A stretch of 64,000 nt of DNA. Source: JAHEDH01 sp963753285. GTDB lineage: Bacteria; Actinomycetota; Acidimicrobiia; Spongiisociales; ZC4RG35. The translations under genes and the position numbers were made by a program. Shown one piece after another: positions 29,147 through 37,592 of the stretch. Below the pieces are notes generated by a model. It was not told the origin of the DNA, ran no database searches, and saw only the letters and a list, made by a program, of their open reading frames with translations. How positions within the stretch are numbered: the first letter of the stretch is position 1; every line of letters begins with the position of its first letter. Location: NCBI GenBank assembly GCA_963753285.1, contig CAVWBT010000016.1, forward strand, positions 301,157 through 365,156, read 5' to 3'.

Positions 29147-30925
29147 TCACAACTCGATGGGGTCGGCGTCGATCCGGACCGAGGCTCCGACGCTTCGCCA
29201 GCGGTCGACGACGGGACGCAACGCCGATTTGAAACGGCTGAGGTCCTCGCCCTGTATCAGCCATCGGACGCCACGCGCGGACTCTGCGGGGCCGAGAATC
29301 GTCGCCCCGCCACCGATGGCGATCAGTTCGCTGTTCCTGAGTTCGACGTCGTCGAGCTCCCGGGCCTCGACGACCATCAGCTCTCCGACAGGCGGATAGC
29401 CGAATGTCCGGCGCACGTCGATCTCGATTTCGAAGAACCCGACGGGATCGGCGCGGCGCAGCGCCACCACGGCGTGGTGACCCGGATCGCTCGTCTGGAG
29501 GAGGAGACGTCCGCGCTCTCCGACCAGGCCGGCTAGCCGTGCCCCGAGCCGCAGCGCCTCCTCCGCTGCCCGATAGTTCGTACCGCGGATCAAACCATCT
29601 GCGTCCACCCAGATCACCAGATCACATGCCGGCAGCCTGGGCAGATCCCGTTCGGTTCCGACCCGCACCGCACGACGATCGTCGACCGAGCCGACGATCC
29701 GGGCGTCGACGATCCGACCGATCTCCTCGATGAGCCGTCCGACCCCGGCGCCCAGCGGCTCGAACCTGTCGCCTCCACAGGACACGCATGGCCCGATCAC
29801 GGCGCCACAGCGTGCGCATCCCGCACCCGGGTCCGGCCGGGAGCCGCACGAACCGCACACTCGGAGCGTTCGGCAACTGGCGCACCGGGAGGCCGCCGAG
29901 TAGCCCCGGCGGTGTGCATAGACGAACACCGAGCCGCGAGCCGCGACCGCCCGCAAGGCCTGTCGCGCCGTTTCTCCCAGCAGGCCCCCTCCCGGCGGGT
30001 CGTCTCTCCGGTCGACGACCTCGACGAGGGGCCACAGCCTGCCGGCGGAAACGCGCCGGACCTCGGGCGCCTCACCCATGAGTTCAGCGGACGGCGTCGG
30101 CCCGGCGAAGACGCAGGCCACCCGCTCGCGCCTCGATCGGGCGATCAGGAGGTCGCGCACTGCGACTGTCGGCGACTGTCTGTCCTTCATCGATCGGCGG
30201 CTCTCCTCCACCGCGACGAAGACCGCAGGCGTTCGGATCGGCCAGGCGGCGACTTTCGGGGTGCCAACCGTGACCGCCGAGAGGTGCCGCGCCCGTCTCC
30301 ACACACCTGTGACGTCTTTGTCCGCCATGTCCGGGACGACCATGGACACGCCGATCCCGGTGGCGTCGATCGCCGCGGCGATCTGGCCCACCTCCACTGC
30401 GGTGGGTGCGACGACCAGGAGGCTCACCCCCGTCGCAACGCAGTCGCGCGCGAGCTCCGGAATGCCGGTCGGCGGATGTTCGAGCATGACGACGGGTAGA
30501 TGACGGCGTCCCCTGGCTGCGGCGTCGACCACATCGGTGAGGGCGTGCTCGATGCGCTCACGGTTCGTAGGCGGTTCGGATCGGGGCGGCCCAGGGGCGA
30601 CATTGGGTGGCGCAGCTCTGGACAGCATCGGCCCCAACGGGGCGACGTAGTGCTGGGATGCCCACCTCAGCGCCTCGATCAGTCCAGCCGTCAGGACGGT
30701 GGAACGTCCGGAGACCTGGGCGATGTCGCGAAGTCGATCGGACGGTCGGAGCCCCAACTCGACGACGAACCCCCTCACACGTCGCCCGCCCAAGGGGACG
30801 CGCACCGCGCTTCCGACCTCGACGCGGTCGGCGAGGGGCTCGGGAATCGAGTACCAGAAGCCTTCGTCGACGGCGTGGCTGGGAACGTCCGGTACGACCC
30901 GGGCTGCCCGGACCTCGTCGGTCAG
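29147..30925 (-). CDS. priA: PriA-like primosomal protein lacking helicase motifs
   Basis: The protein (about 590 residues) matches PriA from its N-terminal DNA-binding domain (VRVPLGGRRVRGFVVELG) through the zinc region with cysteine pairs CASC, CGSC, CARC and CVSC. The Walker A GxTGSGKT motif is missing, and the DEEH box is replaced by VAVEESRRSMKDRQ. It should therefore not be an active helicase, as also noted for mycobacterial PriA. The start is uncertain: conserved sequence begins right at the metK stop, so a CTG in a CTGA overlap (30923-30925) is likely; a GTG at 30976 inside metK is the alternative. It probably recognises stalled forks and helps load the replisome. Confidence 0.85.
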   Translation of the reverse strand: MTDEVRAARVVPDVPSHAVDEGFWYSIPEPLADRVEVGSAVRVPLGGRRVRGFVVELGLRPSDRLRDIAQVSGRSTVLTAGLIEALRWASQHYVAPLGPMLSRAAPPNVAPGPPRSEPPTNRERIEHALTDVVDAAARGRRHLPVVMLEHPPTGIPELARDCVATGVSLLVVAPTAVEVGQIAAAIDATGIGVSMVVPDMADKDVTGVWRRARHLSAVTVGTPKVAAWPIRTPAVFVAVEESRRSMKDRQSPTVAVRDLLIARSRRERVACVFAGPTPSAELMGEAPEVRRVSAGRLWPLVEVVDRRDDPPGGGLLGETARQALRAVAARGSVFVYAHRRGYSAASRCASCRTLRVCGSCGSRPDPGAGCARCGAVIGPCVSCGGDRFEPLGAGVGRLIEEIGRIVDARIVGSVDDRRAVRVGTERDLPRLPACDLVIWVDADGLIRGTNYRAAEEALRLGARLAGLVGERGRLLLQTSDPGHHAVVALRRADPVGFFEIEIDVRRTFGYPPVGELMVVEARELDDVELRNSELIAIGGGATILGPAESARGVRWLIQGEDLSRFKSALRPVVDRWRSVGASVRIDADPIEL

Positions 30926-32118
30926 AGCGCTGCCGCCGCTGCCGCCAGGTCTTCGGCCACAGCGGTCGACTCCCACGGAAACTGCGGCCGGCCGAAGTGG
31001 CCGTATGCGGCGGTCTCCTGATAGATCGGACGCCGGAGATCGAGACGATCGATGATTGCCTGCGGTCTGAAGTCGAAGAACTGCCACACCAGCGTCGAGA
31101 GCTTGAACGGGTCGATCTGAGCCGTTCCGAATGCCTCGACGAGGACAGAGAACGGCTCGGCCCGACCGATCGCATATGCGACCTGGACCTCGCATCGAGA
31201 CGCCAGTCCTGCGGCGACGACGTTCTTGGCTGCGTGCCGGGCGGCGTAGGCCGCAGATCGGTCCACCTTGGTCACGTCCTTGCCGCTGAACGCTCCCCCA
31301 CCGTGCCGGGCGTAGCCGCCGTACGTGTCGACGATGATCTTGCGACCGGTGAGCCCGGTGTCGGCCGTGGGCCCGCCCACGACGAACCTGCCCGACGGGT
31401 TGACCAGCACGTCGATCTCCCCGGTTTCGTGATATCGCTCCGTCACGGGGGTGACCACGAGTTTCACCAGATCGGATTCGATCTGTGCCAAGTCGACACC
31501 GTCGGCGTGATGCGTGCTGATGAGGATCGAGTTGAGGTCGATGGGTAGCCCGTCCTCGTAGGCGACGCTCACCTGTGTCTTGCCATCGGGGCGTAGATAG
31601 TCGAGGAGGCCGTTCTTGCGCACCATCGCGAGCTGCTCCGCCAGACGGTGGGCGAGCTGAATGGGCAAGGGCATCAGATCGGGTGTCTCGTCACACGCGT
31701 ACCCGAACATGATCCCCTGATCGCCGGCACCCAGCTCGTCGAGCGCATCGGTCGAGCCGCTTCGGGCTTCGAGCGACTGAGTGACACCGCCGGCGATGTC
31801 GGGTGACTGTGAGTGCAAGAGGTTCTCGATGGTCACGGTCTCGGCGTCGAAATCCGGGTCGAACCCGATGTAGCCGATCCCGGCGATCGTCTCGCGTGCG
31901 ATCGCAACCGGGTCGATGACGGCGTCCGCGGTGATCTCGCCGGCCACCACGACTCGTCCCTTTGTGACCAGGGTCTCGCAGGCGACCCTCGCCATCGGGT
32001 CCTGTGAGAGCACCGCATCGAGGATCCCGTCGGATACGGCGTCGCAGACCTTGTCGGGGTGGCCTTCGGTCACCGACTCGGAGCTGAAGTGCGAACGATG
32101 CGGGACGGGTGCGTTCAT
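30922..32118 (-). CDS. metK: S-adenosylmethionine synthetase
   Basis: The 398-residue enzyme makes SAM from methionine and ATP. Signatures SVTEGHPDKVCDAVSDGI (18 residues), GAGDQGIMFGYA and GGGAFSGKD are intact. It is preceded by a TATCCT box nine bases from the ATG and lacks a Shine-Dalgarno sequence. There is no room for a SAM riboswitch in the 33-bp gap after coaBC. PriA follows with a 4-bp overlap if the CTG start is right. Confidence 0.98.
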   Translation of the reverse strand: MNAPVPHRSHFSSESVTEGHPDKVCDAVSDGILDAVLSQDPMARVACETLVTKGRVVVAGEITADAVIDPVAIARETIAGIGYIGFDPDFDAETVTIENLLHSQSPDIAGGVTQSLEARSGSTDALDELGAGDQGIMFGYACDETPDLMPLPIQLAHRLAEQLAMVRKNGLLDYLRPDGKTQVSVAYEDGLPIDLNSILISTHHADGVDLAQIESDLVKLVVTPVTERYHETGEIDVLVNPSGRFVVGGPTADTGLTGRKIIVDTYGGYARHGGGAFSGKDVTKVDRSAAYAARHAAKNVVAAGLASRCEVQVAYAIGRAEPFSVLVEAFGTAQIDPFKLSTLVWQFFDFRPQAIIDRLDLRRPIYQETAAYGHFGRPQFPWESTAVAEDLAAAAAAL

Positions 32119-32127
32119 GAGGCGCAG

Positions 32128-32133
32128 AGGATA
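32128..32133 (-). promoter_or_regulatory. Candidate -10 box of metK
   Basis: TATCCT on the minus strand ends nine bases before the metK ATG. It would give a leader of only about two bases. No -35 box is evident. Confidence 0.35.
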
Positions 32134-32151
32134 GGTCGCTGCGACTCGAAG

Positions 32152-33345
32152 TCAGGAACGTCGATCCGGGATGTGGAGACGCGCCTCGATGAGATCCCAG
32201 AGTCTGGAAGCGACCTCGGTCTTGCTCATGATGGGCCAGGGCTCGGTCGACCCGTCGGAACCGATGATCGTCACTTCGTTGGTGTCGGTTGCGAACCCCG
32301 AGCCCGGCTTGCTCACGTCATTGGCCACCAACAGATCCACGCCTTTGCGCTTCGCCTTGTCGACTGCGCGATCCAGTGAGCCCGACTCTGCGGCGAACCC
32401 GACCAGGAATGGGCGCACGTCGCGTTCGGCGACGGTCCTGAGGATGTCGGGGTTCGGTTCGAGGGTGAGGTCGGGTGGGCCGTCGGTGCGAGCGAGCTTG
32501 CCGTCTGCGACCCGCGACGGCCGAAAATCGGCAACCGCTGCAGCCATGATCGCGACGTCGGGCGCGACCGAGGCAACGGCGTCCGCCATCTCCTGGGCGC
32601 TCTCGACCGAGACCACTTCGATCCGGTGATCGAGCGACAGCCCAGACGTGGTGACCACCGTGACCTTCGCCCCTCGGGCAGCCGCCTCGTTGGCGATCGC
32701 ATGTCCCATCTTGCCGCTCGACCGATTGCCGATGTAGCGAACCGGATCGATCGGCTCCCGCGTGCCGCCTGCCGTGACCAGAACGGACACGCCGCTGAGG
32801 CTCGAGGAGAGTGCCGCGACGATCGCATCGACGATGGCCTCCGGCTCCTCCATCCGGCCGGCCCCGACGTCGCCGCCGGCGAGGTCACCTGAAGCGGGGC
32901 CAACGATGATCGCACCGTCGGCGACGAGCTGGGAGACGTTCCGCTGTGTCGCCGGGTATTCCCACATCTCGGTGTGCATCGCGGGAGCGACGACGAGAGG
33001 CTTGGTCGAGGCGGTGACAGTTGCGACGAGGACGTCGTCGCTGATACCTGACGCAAGACGGGCGATCGTGGCGGTCGTGGCTGGGGCGATCACGACGAGA
33101 TCGGCCCAGCGGGCGAGATCCGTGTGGGGGGACACCGATCTCTCGGTGGCCCAGAAGTCGGTCGTCACCGGCGAGCCGGTGATCCCGGCCATCGTGGCCG
33201 TGCCGAGGAACTCTGTGGCCGCCTCGGTCATGATCACTCGCACCTCGGCACCGGCCTCGATCAGCCGACGGGCGAGGTACGCGGACTTGTAGGCGGCGAT
33301 GCCACCGCTGACGCCCAGAAGGATCCGGCGTCGGCTGAGGGGCAT
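32152..33345 (-). CDS. coaBC: Phosphopantothenoylcysteine synthetase/decarboxylase
   Basis: This 397-residue fusion carries out two steps of coenzyme A synthesis. The N-terminal CoaC flavoprotein half shows LLGVSGGIAAYKSAYLARRL (20) and PAMHTEMWEYPA. The C-terminal CoaB half shows ITAGGTREPIDPVRYI-type (here VTAGGTREPIDPVR) and NRSSGKMGHAIA. It starts one base into the rpoZ stop, so rpoZ and coaBC are coupled, as in other actinobacteria. Confidence 0.97.
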   Translation of the reverse strand: MPLSRRRILLGVSGGIAAYKSAYLARRLIEAGAEVRVIMTEAATEFLGTATMAGITGSPVTTDFWATERSVSPHTDLARWADLVVIAPATTATIARLASGISDDVLVATVTASTKPLVVAPAMHTEMWEYPATQRNVSQLVADGAIIVGPASGDLAGGDVGAGRMEEPEAIVDAIVAALSSSLSGVSVLVTAGGTREPIDPVRYIGNRSSGKMGHAIANEAAARGAKVTVVTTSGLSLDHRIEVVSVESAQEMADAVASVAPDVAIMAAAVADFRPSRVADGKLARTDGPPDLTLEPNPDILRTVAERDVRPFLVGFAAESGSLDRAVDKAKRKGVDLLVANDVSKPGSGFATDTNEVTIIGSDGSTEPWPIMSKTEVASRLWDLIEARLHIPDRRS

Positions 33346-33566
33346 CAGGCCTCCTCGCGCTCCACGGTGACCTTGCCCTCGGCGATCTCTTCCATGGCGA
33401 TCGTCAGGGGCTTGCGGCTCAGCGAATGCACCTGGGGCGGGACGTAATGTCCGATGCCCTCACCGAGCTGGTGGAAGTAGGCGTTGATCTGTCGAGCTCT
33501 GCGCGACGACACGATCACCGCTGCGAACCGGTTTCCGACTTGATCAACGACGTTTTCGATCTTCAT
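33345..33566 (-). CDS. rpoZ: RNA polymerase omega subunit
   Basis: This 73-residue protein assists RNA polymerase assembly. It contains NRFAAVIVSSRRARQINAY, the core omega motif, followed by a short tail. ATG 33564-33566 is used instead of a longer open frame upstream because it gives the conserved N-terminus. A TACCCT box lies seven bases before it, and no Shine-Dalgarno sequence is seen. In many actinobacteria rpoZ follows gmk; here the kinase and pur genes intervene. Confidence 0.93.
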   Translation of the reverse strand: MKIENVVDQVGNRFAAVIVSSRRARQINAYFHQLGEGIGHYVPPQVHSLSRKPLTIAMEEIAEGKVTVEREEA

Positions 33567-33573
33567 GTGAGCC

Positions 33574-33579
33574 AGGGTA
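33574..33579 (-). promoter_or_regulatory. Candidate -10 box of rpoZ-coaBC
   Basis: TACCCT on the minus strand ends seven bases before the rpoZ ATG, suggesting a leaderless transcript. A hairpin island lies about 30 bases further upstream. Confidence 0.4.
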
Positions 33580-33610
33580 TCGCAATCGGACGGATTCGCC
33601 ACTATCGCCG

Positions 33611-33660
33611 TTGGCTGTCGGCTGTTGGCCAGTAGCCAGGAGCCAACAGCCGAGAGCGAG
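33611..33660. repeat. 7-bp repeat island forming a compact hairpin upstream of rpoZ
   Basis: Seven units run in phase from 33611 (TTGGCTG, TCGGCTG, TTGGCCA, GTAGCCA, GGAGCCA, ACAGCCG, AGAGCGA). Units turn gradually into their reverse complement. As a result TCGGCTGTTGGC (33618-33629) pairs perfectly with GCCAACAGCCGA (33642-33653) over a 12-base loop. There is no T tract. GAGCGAG (33654-33660) ends it. Confidence 0.88.
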
Positions 33661-33717
33661 CGAAGGGCCCTTGGCGCCGATACGCAGGGTGGCCCAAAGC
33701 GGGACACCGCCTCTCGA

Positions 33718-34347
33718 TCAATCGGGAGATCTTCGGGTGGTCAGCACCGGGAGCAACTCGTCGACGAGATGCGCTGTCGGTCGGTCGCCGGGCTGTTCGA
33801 GTACACGGAAGCCGAGCTCGCGGGCCTGCCTCGGGTAGTGCTCGTTGGCCCATCGGCTCCTGGCAATGAAGTGCTCGAACATGAGGTCCGGGTCCGAGGA
33901 CGGTGCGAAGAAGGACTGGTTGGCTCGCTCCCGTTCCTCGAGGGCGCCGCCATCGATCTCGATCCAGACCCCGGTGAGCCCGGGAACCTCCGTGGCGGCG
34001 AGGGAACTCGGGGGCAGCAGCCACCAGTCCATGACCAGCTCCGTCTGTGCTGCCCGTGACAGAGCACAGATCTTCTCTACCGCGGGCCAGCACGCCTGTT
34101 CGAGCTCGAGCGCGTCCTGGATCAGCCGAGCAGGTTCCGTCTCGGTGAAGTACTCGACGTGACTGGACCGAGCCGCATGGAATGCCGGGTGGGTCTCGCG
34201 GGTCGTGACTGCCCGAATCGCCGTGACCACGTGGTCGAACGAATGTGTCGGCCTGCCCATGCGCTCCGCCAGTGCCCTGGCGAGGGTGGTCTTGCCTGCA
34301 CCAGGCGCTCCGCCGACGAGCACAACACGCGGATGCGGCGGCGTCAC
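33718..34347 (-). CDS. P-loop kinase-like protein of unknown substrate
   Basis: The 209-residue protein begins with a clear Walker A motif (VLVGGAPGAGKTTLAR) near residue 10. It then looks like a small-molecule or nucleoside kinase of the AAA_33/zeta-toxin-like class: THSFDHVVTAIRAV follows, and late in the protein RSRWANEHYPRQA could form the arginine lid. I do not recognise a specific family. Its ATG overlaps the purE stop (ATGA), so it is expressed with purK and purE. A role in nucleotide metabolism is possible but not shown. Confidence 0.6.
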   Translation of the reverse strand: MTPPHPRVVLVGGAPGAGKTTLARALAERMGRPTHSFDHVVTAIRAVTTRETHPAFHAARSSHVEYFTETEPARLIQDALELEQACWPAVEKICALSRAAQTELVMDWWLLPPSSLAATEVPGLTGVWIEIDGGALEERERANQSFFAPSSDPDLMFEHFIARSRWANEHYPRQARELGFRVLEQPGDRPTAHLVDELLPVLTTRRSPD

Positions 34348-34826
34348 GACTCCAGGCGGTCGTTCTTCTCGGCGACAAGCGCGCGCAACTGGGAGCGATG
34401 GTCGTCGAGGGCGGTGGTCAGTTCGGGATCCGCCGTTGCGAGGATGCGGACCGCCATCAGGCCGGCGTTCTCGGATCCGCCGATGGCCATGGTCGCAACC
34501 GGCACACCCCGGGGCATCTGGACGATGGACAGCAGCGAGTCGAGGCCATCGAGCTTCGAGAGCGGCACCGGCACTCCGATGACCGGCAGGGACGTGACCG
34601 AGGCGAGCATCCCGGGGAGATGCGCTGCTCCCCCAGCCCCGGCGATGATGACCTTCAAGCCACGCCCATGTGCGCTCCGGCCGTACTCGAGCATGGCTTC
34701 CGCGTCCCTGTGCGCCGATACGACCCTCACTTCTCGCTCGACATCGAACCGGTCGAGGACGTCGATGGCGCCCTGCATCACATCGAGATCCGAATCGCTT
34801 CCCATCACGACACCGACTCGTGTCAT
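34344..34826 (-). CDS. purE: N5-carboxyaminoimidazole ribonucleotide mutase
   Basis: The 160-residue class I PurE converts N5-CAIR to CAIR in purine synthesis. GSDSD near residue 9, VSAHRD and the AGAGGAAHLPGM stretch are typical. It pairs with PurK, which it overlaps by four bases, and overlaps the P-loop gene at its other end. Confidence 0.97.
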   Translation of the reverse strand: MTRVGVVMGSDSDLDVMQGAIDVLDRFDVEREVRVVSAHRDAEAMLEYGRSAHGRGLKVIIAGAGGAAHLPGMLASVTSLPVIGVPVPLSKLDGLDSLLSIVQMPRGVPVATMAIGGSENAGLMAVRILATADPELTTALDDHRSQLRALVAEKNDRLES

Positions 34827-35965
34827 GGCGCCTCCCCTCCGAGCATCGCTGCAGCTCTCCGTGCGGTGGCCAACGCCTGATCAGGGCTGTCGCCCAGCGC
34901 CGTCACGTGGCCGATCTTCCTCCCCAGGCGCTCCTCCTTGCCATACAGGTGCACCGACGCGCCTTCGACTTCGAGCGCTTCCGGGAGATTCGCCATCGCC
35001 AGGTCGTGGCCACGGCCGAGCAGGTTCACCATCGCGACCGCAGGAGCGACGAGTCGGGTCGAACCGAGCGGCCAGTCGAGCACGGCACGGAGATGGTTGT
35101 GGAACTGCGACGTGACGGCGCCTTCGATGGTTGCGTGGCCCGAGTTGTGTGGCCGTGTGGCGAATTCGTTGATCAGCAGGTCACCATCGGTCGTCACGAA
35201 CATCTCGACTGCGACGATACCGGCGGCGCCGATCGCGGCGACGACATCCCTGGCGAGTGCGATGGCGGATTCCGCCAGTTCGGCATCGATTCGGGCCGGC
35301 ATGACGAGCTCGCGACAGATGCCGCCCTCTTGGATGGTCTCGACCACCGGGTAGGTCACTTCGTCGCCCGACGGGCGTCGGGCGACCACGACGGCGAGTT
35401 CGATCGACAGGTCGAGCATCTGTTCGGCGACCCAGACTCCGTCTCCGGCGAGTACGGACTCGGCCTCGGCAGGATCGCGAACGAGCTCGACCCCGCGACC
35501 GTCGTAGCCCATCGTGGACATCTTGACCACCACGGGCCATCCGTGTCGGTCGGCGAACGCCTCGACGGCCGCCGCGTCGTCGACCCGTGTGAACGCCGGG
35601 ATCGGGTAGCCCATCGACGCCATCTGGGTGCGGGCGTAGAGCTTGTCCTGGGCGAAGCGAAGCGCACCGGGGTCGGGTACCACGCTCGTTCCGGCTTCCT
35701 GGATGCGCTGGAGCGCGTCATTGGACACGAGCTCGTGGTCGAGGGTGACGACATCGTTCCCGTCCGCGAATCCGGTCACGGCATCAATATCCAGCGGGCT
35801 GCCGATCCGGAACGGTGCGCCGACGAGCACTGCTGGATCATCGGGCGTCGCTGCGAGCACTTCTAGGCGAACGGCGAGGTCGATGGCTGCCCGCTGGGTC
35901 ATCCTGGCGAGCTGTCCGGCGCCGATCATGCCGACGCGGGCACTGTGATGGGCGTTCGCGGTCAT
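34823..35965 (-). CDS. purK: N5-carboxyaminoimidazole ribonucleotide synthase
   Basis: PurK is a 380-residue ATP-grasp enzyme that carboxylates AIR with bicarbonate. VGMIGAGQLARMTQ opens the protein. YDGRGVELV and NEFATRPHNSGHATIEG mark the ATP-grasp core and metal site. It starts four bases past the gmk stop and is translated into purE. Confidence 0.97.
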   Translation of the reverse strand: MTANAHHSARVGMIGAGQLARMTQRAAIDLAVRLEVLAATPDDPAVLVGAPFRIGSPLDIDAVTGFADGNDVVTLDHELVSNDALQRIQEAGTSVVPDPGALRFAQDKLYARTQMASMGYPIPAFTRVDDAAAVEAFADRHGWPVVVKMSTMGYDGRGVELVRDPAEAESVLAGDGVWVAEQMLDLSIELAVVVARRPSGDEVTYPVVETIQEGGICRELVMPARIDAELAESAIALARDVVAAIGAAGIVAVEMFVTTDGDLLINEFATRPHNSGHATIEGAVTSQFHNHLRAVLDWPLGSTRLVAPAVAMVNLLGRGHDLAMANLPEALEVEGASVHLYGKEERLGRKIGHVTALGDSPDQALATARRAAAMLGGEAP

Positions 35966-35969
35966 CCGG

Positions 35970-36614
35970 TCAATCCAGTGGAACCGAGTGGAAGCGGGCG
36001 GAGACGAGTTCGTGGATCCGTCGTGTCACGCGGTCGACGTCGTCGTTCACGAGCTCGATCTGGAAGATGGTCGATGCCTGCTCGTTGTCGATCCGTGCAC
36101 GCTCCAGCCGCTTGCGCACCGCTTCCGGTGGCGTGTCGTCACGGGAGATCAAGCGGTGTTCGAGCTCTTCGAACGACGGCGGGCGGATCCAGAAGCACAG
36201 CGCGTCGGGGAACAGTTCTCGAACCTGGCGTGCTCCCTCCAACTCGATGTCGAGGACCACCACGTGTCCCGACTCGCGGGCATCCTCGATGGATGCGATC
36301 GGCGTCCCGTACAGGTTCCCTCCGTATTCGGCGTATTCGACGAATTCACCGTCGGTGATCATCCGTTCGAACTCGTCACGGTCCACGAAGTGGTAGTCGA
36401 CTCCGTCGACTTCGCCCGGTCGCGGTTCGCGTGTGGTCGCAGAGACGGAGAACACGAAGTCGACGTCCTCGGCGAGTCGCTTGAGAATGGTCGACTTGCC
36501 GACACCTGACGGGCCGGAGATGACGACCAGCGGACGCTCAGCCGAATTCGGCGAGAAGGCGCTCCCGTTGTTTGTCGCCGAGTCCGCGGATTCGCCGATT
36601 CTCTGCGATCCCAT
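35970..36614 (-). CDS. gmk: Guanylate kinase
   Basis: Gmk phosphorylates GMP to GDP. The P-loop SGPSGVGKSTI, TTREPRPGEVDGVDYHFV (18) and the lid RARIDNEQA are seen. The only usable start in frame is ATG 36612-36614, which lies 77 bases inside mihF in another frame. This gives a 27-residue N-terminal extension before the conserved RPLVVISGPSG. The deep overlap makes strong coupling to mihF likely. Confidence 0.95.
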   Translation of the reverse strand: MGSQRIGESADSATNNGSAFSPNSAERPLVVISGPSGVGKSTILKRLAEDVDFVFSVSATTREPRPGEVDGVDYHFVDRDEFERMITDGEFVEYAEYGGNLYGTPIASIEDARESGHVVVLDIELEGARQVRELFPDALCFWIRPPSFEELEHRLISRDDTPPEAVRKRLERARIDNEQASTIFQIELVNDDVDRVTRRIHELVSARFHSVPLD

Positions 36615-36849
36615 GCGCCTCCATCATTCGCTTCGCCTTGATCTTGCCCGTTCCCGGCATGGAGGACAATACGGCGAACACCTTGATGCCGCTCACGAGC
36701 TCGTCGGCGTCGGCGCGCTCGAGCAATTCCGGGAAGGTGATGGAGCCGGTCTTCAACAGTTCTTTGATCTCGGCGCGGACGCGTCTGGCTTCGGCAGCCT
36801 TGGCGAGGGCTCGCTCGCGTTGCTCGTCTGAAATCTGAGGTGGCTGCAT
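36538..36849 (-). CDS. mihF: Integration host factor, actinobacterial type
   Basis: The 103-residue protein matches mycobacterial IHF, a nucleoid protein that bends DNA. It has a basic helical N-half (ERALAKAAEARRVRAEIKE) and a helix-turn-helix core with VLSSMPGTGKIKAKRMME and GIAENRRIRGLGDKQRERL. This family is confined to actinobacteria and is therefore a strong taxonomic marker. A GGGGAGG site lies before the ATG, and a TAGAGT box at the pyrF stop may be its own promoter. Confidence 0.93.
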   Translation of the reverse strand: MQPPQISDEQRERALAKAAEARRVRAEIKELLKTGSITFPELLERADADELVSGIKVFAVLSSMPGTGKIKAKRMMEAHGIAENRRIRGLGDKQRERLLAEFG

Positions 36850-36878
36850 GGGTTCCTCCCCGTCTGCCTCGTGGGGCG

Positions 36879-36884
36879 ACTCTA
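36879..36884 (-). promoter_or_regulatory. Candidate -10 box of mihF
   Basis: TAGAGT on the minus strand overlaps the pyrF TAG stop and lies 30 bases before the mihF ATG. Together with the good ribosome site this suggests that mihF-gmk can be transcribed apart from the pyr operon. Confidence 0.3.
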
Positions 36885-37592
36885 ACCAGCGGGACCCCGC
36901 CGTTCCAGGATCGTTTGGGCGATCTCTGCCGCCGCCGATGCTGGGTCCGCCGCGTTGGTGATGGCTCGACCGATCACGAGGAAGTCGGCGCCCTGCTCCA
37001 TGGCGGACTCGGGGGTTGCGACCCGAGCCTGATCGTGGTGGTCGACGCCGGCCGGTCGGATTCCCGGGACCACCCTGATCAGCTCTGGTGCTGCGGCGGC
37101 GCAGACCCGGATCTCACGGGGGGAACAGACGAGGCCCTCGACGCCGGTCGGAGCCGCCAGACGCGCCAGACGCTCGACCTGGGCCGAGATCGAGTCCTGG
37201 ACTCCGATCTCGGTGATGTCGTCGAGGCTGGTGAGCACCGTCACTGCCAGGATCCCCGCTGCCTCGTTCTCGGCGCCGTCGGCGAGACCGGCGGCAGCGG
37301 CCTCCATCATGTGCCTTCCGCCCGACGCGTGCACCGTCACCCATCTCGCACCGGCTGCGCCGAGCTGTCTGGCCGCTGCTCGGACCGTGTTCGGGATGTC
37401 GTGGAGCTTGGCGTCGACGAAGATCGGCCGTCCGAGCTCGCGCAGCTCGGTGATGAGCGACGGACCGGGCCCCATCAGCAGCTCGAGCCCGATCTTGAAG
37501 CCTGCGACGTGGGGAACGAGTTCGGCGGCCAGGCGGCGTGCCTCGCTCGCCGTCGGTGTGTCGAGTGCGACGAGAATCGGCGGTTGGGTCAT
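36882..37592 (-). CDS. pyrF: Orotidine 5'-phosphate decarboxylase
   Basis: The 236-residue TIM-barrel enzyme makes UMP from OMP. ILVALDTPTASEA opens it, and the catalytic FVDAKLHDIPNTV (D-K-x-x-D) is intact, as is the phosphate-binding PGIRPAG. ATG 37590-37592 overlaps the pyrD stop by four bases. The frame is open far upstream but only antisense to real sequence. It ends the pyrimidine operon. Confidence 0.96.
   Translation of the reverse strand: MTQPPILVALDTPTASEARRLAAELVPHVAGFKIGLELLMGPGPSLITELRELGRPIFVDAKLHDIPNTVRAAARQLGAAGARWVTVHASGGRHMMEAAAAGLADGAENEAAGILAVTVLTSLDDITEIGVQDSISAQVERLARLAAPTGVEGLVCSPREIRVCAAAAPELIRVVPGIRPAGVDHHDQARVATPESAMEQGADFLVIGRAITNAADPASAAAEIAQTILERRGPAG

Noticed and set aside
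32119..32151. SAM riboswitch before metK
   Set aside because: The gap is 33 bases, too short for any SAM riboswitch class, and the start looks leaderless.
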